The notes below the pieces were generated by a model, which had not been told where the DNA came from, ran no database searches, and was given only the letters and a program-made list of their open reading frames with translations. From Schlegelella_A sp036496385 (GTDB lineage Bacteria > Pseudomonadota > Gammaproteobacteria > Burkholderiales > Burkholderiaceae_C), in assembly GCA_036496385.1 (NCBI GenBank), contig DASXLD010000094.1, forward strand, positions 62,001-126,000: a stretch of 64,000 nt of DNA, written 5' to 3'. The position numbers and the translations under genes are program-made. Below, piece after piece: positions 56,824 to 64,000 of the stretch (position 1 is the first letter of the stretch; each line of letters starts with the position of its first letter).

Positions 56824-57864
56824 GTGATCGACTGGAGCGACCCGGCACGCGCCGATGCATTCCGCGCCTGGCTGGCCGAGGTTGGCCAGCGCCACGCCAT
56901 CGTCGCCTCGACCCTGCGGCCGGCCTCGAGCGACGCGAGCTTTCGCCGCTACTTTCGCGCCGACCGCGGCGACGGCGGCAGCGTCATCGTCATGGACGCG
57001 CCGCCGCCGCGCGAGGACGTGCGCCCCTTCGTTCACGTCGCCGGCCTGATCGCAGCGGCCGGCCTGCATGCGCCCGGCGTCCTCGCCGCCGACGTCGAGC
57101 GGGGCTTTCTTCTTCTCGACGATCTCGGCAGCGATCTCTATCTCGGCGCGCTGCAGCAGGCCCAGGCGGCAGGCGACCTCGCGCGCGCCGATCGCCTGAT
57201 GCGCGAGGCGATCGCCGCCCTCGTCGTCTGGCAACGCAAGGTGCCCGCCGCCGCGCTGCCGCCATACGACGACGCGCTGCTTCGGCGCGAGCTCGAGCTT
57301 TTTCCCGAGTGGTGCGTCGCCCGCGAGTGCGGCACCACGTGGGGCGCGGCCGAGCTCGGCGTCTGGCGCACGACCTCGGACCTCCTCGTCGCCGCGGCGC
57401 TGGCACAGCCCGCCGTCGCCGTCCACCGCGACTGGATGCCGCGCAACCTCATGGTTGCCGATCCAAACCCCGGCATCCTCGACTTCCAGGATGCCGTCGC
57501 CGGCCCGATCGCCTACGACGTCGCCTCGTTGCTGCGCGACGCGTTCATCTCGTGGGACGAGGAGCAGGAGCTCGACTGGGCGATCCGCTACTGGGAAGCG
57601 GCGCGCAAGGCCGCGCTGCCGGTGCCAGCCGACTTCGGCGACTTCTGGCGCAACGTCGAATGGATCGGGCTGCAACGCCACCTCAAGGTGCTCGGCATCT
57701 TCTCGCGCCTCAAGCATCGCGACGGCAAGCCCGCGTACAGCGCCGACCTGCCGCGCTTCTTCGCGTACGCCCACAAGGTCGCGGCGCGCTACGAGGCATT
57801 GCGGCCGATCGCCCGCCTGCTCGAGCCGGTGATGGGCGCGACGACGATCGACGCGTTCCACTGA
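56824..57864 (+). CDS. amgK: Cell-wall sugar kinase (AmgK, aminoglycoside phosphotransferase family)
   Basis: 346 residues, starting with GTG. Kinase motifs: the catalytic loop VHRDWMPRNLMV from residue 200, and the metal-binding ILDFQDAVAGPIAYDVASLLRD from residue 219. Divergence from lptD is the conserved setting of amgK, which phosphorylates recycled N-acetylmuramate/N-acetylglucosamine at C1. The usual next gene, the uridylyltransferase murU, is not present; an FAD-dependent dehydrogenase follows after 55 bp. The recycling pathway therefore needs murU elsewhere. Confidence 0.9.
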   Translation: MIDWSDPARADAFRAWLAEVGQRHAIVASTLRPASSDASFRRYFRADRGDGGSVIVMDAPPPREDVRPFVHVAGLIAAAGLHAPGVLAADVERGFLLLDDLGSDLYLGALQQAQAAGDLARADRLMREAIAALVVWQRKVPAAALPPYDDALLRRELELFPEWCVARECGTTWGAAELGVWRTTSDLLVAAALAQPAVAVHRDWMPRNLMVADPNPGILDFQDAVAGPIAYDVASLLRDAFISWDEEQELDWAIRYWEAARKAALPVPADFGDFWRNVEWIGLQRHLKVLGIFSRLKHRDGKPAYSADLPRFFAYAHKVAARYEALRPIARLLEPVMGATTIDAFH

Positions 57865-57919
57865 AGACCGAGCTCCCGGCCACGGCGGTCGCGACAATCG
57901 ACCACGACGTCCAGTCGCC

Positions 57920-59629
57920 ATGATCCGCCTGACCGAACTGCGCTTGCCGCTCGAGCACTCCGACAGCGCGCTGCGCGATGCGATCGTCGCCAGGCTCGCC
58001 ATCGCCGACGACGCGCTGCGCGCGGTCACGGTCTTCCGGCGCGGCCACGATGCGCGCAAGAGAGCCCGCATCGTCGCCGTCTACACCGTCGACTGCGAAG
58101 TCGCCGATGAGCGAGCGGTGCTCGCCCGCCTTCGCGGCGACCCGCATGTGCGCGAAGCACCGGACACCCGCTATCGCCCCGTCGCGCAGGCGCCTGCCGA
58201 TTTCGCAGCGAGCGGCCGACCGCGGCCGATCGTCGTCGGCTTCGGGCCGTGTGGCATCTTCGCCGCGCTCGTCCTCGCCCAGGCCGGCTTTCGGCCGATC
58301 GTCCTCGAGCGCGGCCGCGCGGTGCGCGAACGCACGCGCGACACCTGGGGCCTGTGGCGACGCGGCGTCCTCGATCCCGAGTCGAACGTGCAGTTCGGCG
58401 AAGGCGGCGCCGGAACGTTCTCCGACGGCAAGCTCTGGAGCCAGATCAGCGATCCGCGTCATCTCAGCCGCAAGGTCCTCGACGAGTTCGTCCGCGCCGG
58501 CGCGCCCGAGGAGATCCTCTGGATCGCCAAGCCGCACATCGGCACGTTCCGCCTCGTCGGCGTCGTCGAGCGGATGCGCCATGAGATCGAGCGGCTCGGC
58601 GGCGAGGTCCGGTTCGGCGCCCGCCTCGTCGACCTGCGGATCGAGGACGGCGCGCTGCGCGGCGTCGTCGTCGAGCGGGCGGCCGCCGGCGCGGTCGGCA
58701 ACGAAACCGCTGCCCGGCCGCTGCGCGAAGAGATCGCTGCCGAGCACGTCGTCGTCGCGTTTGGCCACAGCGCGCGCGACACCTTCGCGATGTTGCTCGC
58801 GTGCGGTGTCCACGTCGAAGCGAAGCCGTTCTCGATCGGCTTTCGCATCGAGCATCCGCAGTCGCTGATCGATCGTGCCCGCTATGGCGCCGCGGCAGGT
58901 CATCCTTTGCTCGGTGCCGCCGACTACCGCCTGGTCCATCACGCGAAGAACGGCCGCTCGGTCTACAGCTTCTGCATGTGCCCGGGCGGTACCGTCGTTG
59001 CGGCGACCTCGGAGCCCGGTTGCGTCGTCACCAACGGCATGAGCCAGTACTCGCGCAACGAGCGCAACGCCAACGCCGGCATCGTCGTCGCGGTCGCGCC
59101 GTCGGACTACCACGTGCCTGGCGCCGCGCCAGCCGGCGAACGCGATCCGCTCGCCGGCATCGCCTGGCAGCGGTTCTGGGAATCGCGCGCGTTCGAGCTC
59201 GGCGGTGGCGGCTACCGCGCGCCGGGGCAGCGCGTCGGCGACTTCCTGAGTGGCCAAGCGTCGAGTGCGTTCGGCAACGTGCTGCCGTCGTACCAGCCGG
59301 GTGTCGAGTGCGTCGACCTCGGCGCTGCAGATCGCGCTGCGCTGCCCGGCTATGCGATCGAGGCGATCCGCGAAGCGCTGCCCGCATTCGAGCGCCAGAT
59401 CCCGGGCTTCGCGCTGCCCGACGCAGTGCTGACCGGCGTCGAGACACGAACGTCGGCGCCGCTGCGGCTGACGCGCGGCCGCGATCGCCAGGGCGTGAAC
59501 GTGCACGGGCTCTATCCCGCGGGCGAGGGCGCGGGCTACGCCGGCGGGATCATGTCGGCAGCGGTCGACGGCATCGAGTCGGCCGAAGCGGTGGGCCGCG
59601 CGTTGATTGCAGCCGCAACGCCGGCCTGA
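57920..59629 (+). CDS. FAD-dependent dehydrogenase of unknown substrate (COG2509 type)
   Basis: 569 residues. A ~90-residue N-terminal domain (DDALRAVTVFRRGHDARK) precedes the dinucleotide-binding motif VVGFGPCGIFAALVLA starting near residue 105. NVQFGEGGAGTFSDGKL and PAGEGAGYAGGIMSAAVDG, with the latter near the C-terminus, are the hallmarks of this family of uncharacterised flavoproteins. Soluble; no signal peptide. The reaction is unknown. The family is widely conserved and often annotated as NAD(P)/FAD-dependent oxidoreductase. It converges with a PEP-CTERM gene across a hairpin terminator. Confidence 0.85.
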   Translation: MIRLTELRLPLEHSDSALRDAIVARLAIADDALRAVTVFRRGHDARKRARIVAVYTVDCEVADERAVLARLRGDPHVREAPDTRYRPVAQAPADFAASGRPRPIVVGFGPCGIFAALVLAQAGFRPIVLERGRAVRERTRDTWGLWRRGVLDPESNVQFGEGGAGTFSDGKLWSQISDPRHLSRKVLDEFVRAGAPEEILWIAKPHIGTFRLVGVVERMRHEIERLGGEVRFGARLVDLRIEDGALRGVVVERAAAGAVGNETAARPLREEIAAEHVVVAFGHSARDTFAMLLACGVHVEAKPFSIGFRIEHPQSLIDRARYGAAAGHPLLGAADYRLVHHAKNGRSVYSFCMCPGGTVVAATSEPGCVVTNGMSQYSRNERNANAGIVVAVAPSDYHVPGAAPAGERDPLAGIAWQRFWESRAFELGGGGYRAPGQRVGDFLSGQASSAFGNVLPSYQPGVECVDLGAADRAALPGYAIEAIREALPAFERQIPGFALPDAVLTGVETRTSAPLRLTRGRDRQGVNVHGLYPAGEGAGYAGGIMSAAVDGIESAEAVGRALIAAATPA

Positions 59630-59656
59630 GCCTCGCCGGCCGCACCAGCCCAAGAA

Positions 59657-59680
59657 GAAGGGGCGCCACAGCGTCCCTTC
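59657..59680. terminator. Bidirectional hairpin terminator
   Basis: Arms GAAGGGGCGC and GCGTCCCTTC (one G-T pair) with loop CACA, in the 72-bp gap between convergent genes. On the minus strand the stem is followed by TTCTTCTTG, a usable T-rich tail, so it is probably the terminator of the PEP-CTERM gene starting at 60550. Confidence 0.6.
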
Positions 59681-59701
59681 GATGCCCACGCGGAACCCGC
59701 T

Positions 59702-60550
59702 TCAGCCTTTGCGCCGACGCCGCGCCACCGCGCTCAGCAGGCCGAGACCGGCCAGCATCAGCGCGTAGGTCTCCGGCTCGGGGATGACCGGGACCGGCAC
59801 GCCCGCTTCGTTGATGTTGAACCAGATCATCTCGTGGTCGACGACGCGCGAGATGCCGTCCGTGATCGAGCCTTGCAGCACGAAGCCGTTGTTCAGGCCG
59901 TCACCGAAGCCCACCGCCGCCGGCGTGCCGCCGAAGCCGCCGCTGCCGTCGCTGGCGTCACCCGTTTCCCACTGCATGTCGGTCCAGAAGAAGCCGATCT
60001 GGCCTTCGCCCGCCGGGACGACGTAGTCGGGGCCGCGAACGACGAGCTGGAAGGTGTCGAGCTTGTCGTCGTGCTGGCCGAAATAGCCGACATGGTCCCA
60101 GGTGATGATGGTTTCATTCGGGATCGAGGTGTCGTAGTAGACCAGTCCGCTGAGCGCTCCGCGAGTGTCGACGTCGGCGAAGAACGGGGCGATCACCGGC
60201 TGCGTGGCGCCCTGCGGTCCATTGGGGGTGAAGTCCGCAAGGCCGGCGCCGAAAGTGATGTTGCCGTTGTTGTTGAGGAAGAACTGCGTGTAGTCCTGGC
60301 CGAAGAAGTTGGTCAGGGTGTAGCCGAAGGAAATCGGTCCGCGAAAGCCGTCGTCGTTGCGGCCGGAGGGATCGCCGACGCCGTTCGCGTTGCCGCCGTC
60401 GGTCGTCAGCATCAGCGTGCCGAACGCGTTGGTGTAGAGCGAGGTGGCGGGAGTGAGCGCCGTGTCGGGGATGATGACGACCTGCGCCAGCGTGGCGCTG
60501 GTGGTGAAGGCAGCGGCCAAGGCGACGCCCAAGCGTTGGATCGAGAGCAT
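59702..60550 (-). CDS. PEP-CTERM protein with nidogen-like (NIDO) domain
   Basis: 282 residues. The ATG at 60550 has a perfect AAAGGAGGA ribosome-binding site. Signal peptide LGVALAAAFTTSATLAQ. The central part resembles a NIDO domain: ISFGYTLTNFFGQDYTQFFLNNNGNITF, 28 residues at about 75-102, then VIAPFFADVDTRG and ETIITWDHVGYFG. The C-terminal tag is IPEPETYALMLAGLGLLSAVARRRRKG (27 residues: PEP motif, helix, basic tail). It is exported and probably processed by an exosortase not in this window. It is a likely surface or matrix protein. Confidence 0.9.
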   Translation of the reverse strand: MLSIQRLGVALAAAFTTSATLAQVVIIPDTALTPATSLYTNAFGTLMLTTDGGNANGVGDPSGRNDDGFRGPISFGYTLTNFFGQDYTQFFLNNNGNITFGAGLADFTPNGPQGATQPVIAPFFADVDTRGALSGLVYYDTSIPNETIITWDHVGYFGQHDDKLDTFQLVVRGPDYVVPAGEGQIGFFWTDMQWETGDASDGSGGFGGTPAAVGFGDGLNNGFVLQGSITDGISRVVDHEMIWFNINEAGVPVPVIPEPETYALMLAGLGLLSAVARRRRKG

Positions 60551-60637
60551 ATGTCCTCCTTTGGGACAGCTGCGCGAACGCTCGCGCAGTCGTGTTGTGA
60601 TGGAGGCGATTCTGAGACGATGGCAACCGGTGTCGAT

Positions 60638-60653
60638 CCCCGCGTTCGCGGGG
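60638..60653. terminator. Small hairpin downstream of the M20 peptidase gene
   Basis: CCCCGCG-TT-CGCGGGG, a 7-bp perfect stem, about 85 bp past the stop of the minus-strand peptidase gene and upstream of the PEP-CTERM gene. No T-tract. It could be a terminator fragment or a common intergenic palindrome. Confidence 0.35.
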
Positions 60654-60738
60654 GCGAAGCGGCAGCCGCGCGCCTCGCAAGCTCCGGGTGCCGTGGACCG
60701 CGCGTGTCGGCCGCTGTGTCGATCCGCCCCGCGGCGTC

Positions 60739-62234
<1,496 letters not shown>

Positions 62235-62238
<4 letters not shown>

Positions 62239-63095
62239 CGCGGGCTCCTGTTCGGCGAAAGCGGCAGTGTATCGAGCCAGTCGACGAGCAGCGATAGCAC
62301 TTCCTCGCGCTCGGGTTCATTGAAGACCTCGTGGAACAGCGTCGGGTACTCGCGGACGGTGACGACGTCGCGCGGTGCGGCCGCGGCGAACGCGGCGCTG
62401 CCGGCGGGAACCACCAGGCGATCGGCGCCGCCGTAGAGAAGCAGCGTCGGCAGCCGCCAGCGCGGCGCCAGCGCCAGCACCTCCGGGCCGGCGTCGGCGA
62501 TGAAGCGTGCCAGGCGCGGCGCGATCCGGTCGTGGACGAGTGGATCGGCGCGATACGCCGCGACCACCTTCGCGTCGCGCGAAAGTCCATTCGGATCGAG
62601 GCCGTTGCCGACCGCCAGGTTCGGTGTCGCCGCGCCAAGCGTCGCGAGTAGGCCCCGCTGGATCGCCGACAGCCCGACGTCGAGCGCCGGCGAGGACAGG
62701 ACGAGGGCATCGACGTCGCGCTGCCAGGCCGGCCGCGGCGTTTCGAGGCCGCCGGCGACGAAGCGCGCAGCGACCAGTCCGCCCAGGCTGTGGCCGAGCA
62801 GGACGAGCGGCGGCGCCGATCCGCGGCGGACGTCGTCGAGCAGCACCGCGAGATCGGCGAGGAGGTCGTCCGCGGCCGCGAGGCGGCCGCGTTCGCCGGG
62901 GCTCGCGCCGTGGCCGCGCTGGTCGTAGCCGACGACGCTCCAGCCGCTCGCGTTCAGGCGCGCGGCGACGCGGGCGTAGCGACCGATGTGCTCGCCGAGG
63001 CCGTGGACGATGACAATCGTCCCCCTGGCGTCGCCGGACGGCCAGTCGCGGCGCTGCAGCTCGAGCCGGTCGCGGGTCCGAATCGTCCGGCCCAT
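62235..63095 (-). CDS. Alpha/beta hydrolase, monoacylglycerol-lipase/lysophospholipase type
   Basis: 286 residues. The ATG at 63095 has GGAGGG at 7-nt spacing; an ATG at 63113 is also possible. The oxyanion motif IVHGLGEHIGRYARVA, GYDQRGHGASPGERG and the nucleophile elbow GHSLGG (S103) are typical of the Hydrolase_4 (serine aminopeptidase S33) family. Catalytic Asp (GGADRLV) and His (FHEVFNE) are near the end. Cytoplasmic. It is coupled to the M20 peptidase and starts only 16 bp from the divergent crotonase gene. Confidence 0.88.
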
Positions 63096-63111
63096 CGCAT
63101 CGCCCTCCGCC

Positions 63112-63951
63112 ATGAACGACTCCCAGCAGGAATTCTTCGCACTGTCGCACGAACGCGGCGTCGCCCATCTGCAGCTCGATCGCCCCGAGCGGATGAACAC
63201 GATGACGCCGGCGTTCTTCCCGGCCTTGCGCGACGCGGTGCGCGCGCTGAGCGACGCCGGCCAGACGCGCGCGCTGGTGATCTCGTCGACGGGCAAGCAT
63301 TTCTCGGCCGGCATGTCGCTCGACGTCTTCGCCGGCAGCGAGCTCGCGCTCGCGGCGACGACGCCGCGCGAGCGGCTCAGCTTCCAGGAGTCGCTCCGCA
63401 AATTGATGGCTTGCTTCAGCGCGCTCGACGAGGCGCGCTTTCCGATCGTCTGCGCGATCCAGGGCGGCTGCATCGGCGGCGCGCTCGATCTCGCCACCGC
63501 GTGCGACATCCGCCTCTGCAGCGCCGACGCATTCTTCACCGTGCAGGAGATCTCGATCGGCATGGCGGCCGACCTCGGCGTCCTGCAGCGGTTGCCGAAG
63601 ATCGTGCCGCAGGGCGTCGCCCGCGAGATGGCGTACACCGGCGAGCGCGTCGGCGCCGAGCGCGCGCTCGCGATCGGCCTGGTCAACGAAGTCCTCGCCG
63701 ACGCGAACGCGCTGCTTGGCCGCGCGCTCGCACTGGCGCGAGCGATCGCCGCGAAGTCGCCGCTCGCGATCGCCGGCACCAAGCTCGCGCTCAACCACGC
63801 CCGCGACCACTCGACCGCGTCGGCACTGCAACAGATGACGTTGCTGCAAAGCGCGATCTTCGACACCGGCGAGATGGCTGCGGCGATCGCGGCGTGGAAG
63901 GCCAAGCGCGGTGCCGACTTCGACGCGCTCGCGCCGGTCGCGAAGATCTAG
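63112..63951 (+). CDS. Crotonase family, dienoyl-CoA isomerase type
   Basis: 279 residues, start ATG at 63112. Crotonase fold: HLQLDRPERMNTM, GKHFSAGMSLD, IQGGCIGGALDLATACDIRL. The residues D126, E146 and D154 have the spacing (20 and 28) of the acid residues in delta3,5-delta2,4-dienoyl-CoA isomerases, and the phrase GMAADLGVLQRLPK matches that branch better than ordinary enoyl-CoA hydratase. It probably rearranges double bonds of unsaturated fatty acyl-CoAs in beta-oxidation. The end of the window follows 49 bp later. Confidence 0.87.
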   Translation: MNDSQQEFFALSHERGVAHLQLDRPERMNTMTPAFFPALRDAVRALSDAGQTRALVISSTGKHFSAGMSLDVFAGSELALAATTPRERLSFQESLRKLMACFSALDEARFPIVCAIQGGCIGGALDLATACDIRLCSADAFFTVQEISIGMAADLGVLQRLPKIVPQGVAREMAYTGERVGAERALAIGLVNEVLADANALLGRALALARAIAAKSPLAIAGTKLALNHARDHSTASALQQMTLLQSAIFDTGEMAAAIAAWKAKRGADFDALAPVAKI

Positions 63952-64000
63952 CAGGAGCCGAGAGGCTTTCCTCGGCGCGATGTCGGCGACCTTGCGGGCG

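Noticed and set aside
63952..64000. Hairpin GCCGAG/CTCGGC and an ATG at 63980 suggesting a terminator and a new gene
   Set aside because: The stem is six bases with no T-tract, and only seven codons are visible before the window ends.

Overview
The window is GC-rich throughout (about 70% by eye) and almost fully coding. It looks like chromosomal core DNA of a betaproteobacterium, most likely Burkholderiales or a close relative. The evidence is gene order: hpf-ptsN-hprK; fur divergent from bamE, then dapB-exbB-exbD-leuS-lptE-holA; thiL-pgpA-pncC next to maeB; lptD-surA-rsmA divergent from amgK; and glnE divergent from yhdP-nit. I saw no rRNA, tRNA, IS element, prophage or CRISPR array. The very long reading frames opposite or out of frame with real genes are products of the high GC content.

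Layout. 1-1032: end of an HDOD-domain protein. 1127-7831: dipeptide/oligopeptide ABC importer (dppA, then dppBCDF), split by an oppositely oriented PEP-CTERM protein gene. 7921-11382: erythromycin-esterase-like hydrolase, proA, queC. 11406-14081: LemA-like protein, an unknown protein, an AI-2E family permease. 14092-24600 (minus): yhdP, a nitrilase-family amidase, a TolB-like propeller protein and the DUF2339/DUF3999 envelope pair. 24736-30884: glnE, a rhombosortase, an EamA permease, an unknown membrane protein, rfaE2 (minus) and a glutathione transferase. 30907-35486: a diiron ferritin-like/acyl-ACP-desaturase-like gene divergent from a lipid-modification operon (flavin oxidoreductase, DUF1365, cyclopropane-fatty-acid-synthase-like methyltransferase). 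35518-38727: corA (minus), hpf, ptsN, hprK. 38741-46468: fur (minus), bamE, dapB, exbB, exbD, a small lipoprotein (minus), leuS, lptE, holA. 46465-50958: pncC, pgpA, thiL (all minus), maeB. 51088-51935: a secreted barnase-like ribonuclease with its barstar inhibitor. 52104-59629: rsmA, surA, lptD (minus), amgK, and an FAD-dependent dehydrogenase. 59702-63951: a second PEP-CTERM protein, an M20 peptidase, a lysophospholipase-like hydrolase (all minus), and a dienoyl-CoA-isomerase-type crotonase.

Much of the window serves the envelope: LPS export and assembly (lptD, lptE, rfaE2), outer-membrane protein assembly (bamE, surA), lipid transport (yhdP), lipid modification, proton-driven energisation (exbBD) and two C-terminal sorting signatures (PEP-CTERM substrates and a rhombosortase). 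The signals most worth following are: (i) the divergent diiron/flavin/CFA lipid locus, whose 382-bp control region holds an ECF-type promoter match, a 10+10 bp palindrome and a canonical G-quadruplex motif; (ii) a dispersed repeat between dppC and dppD with a partial copy inserted in frame in leuS, just before an unusual KMGKT in place of KMSKS; (iii) the rhombosortase gene overlapping the end of glnE; and (iv) the exported ribonuclease/barstar pair.
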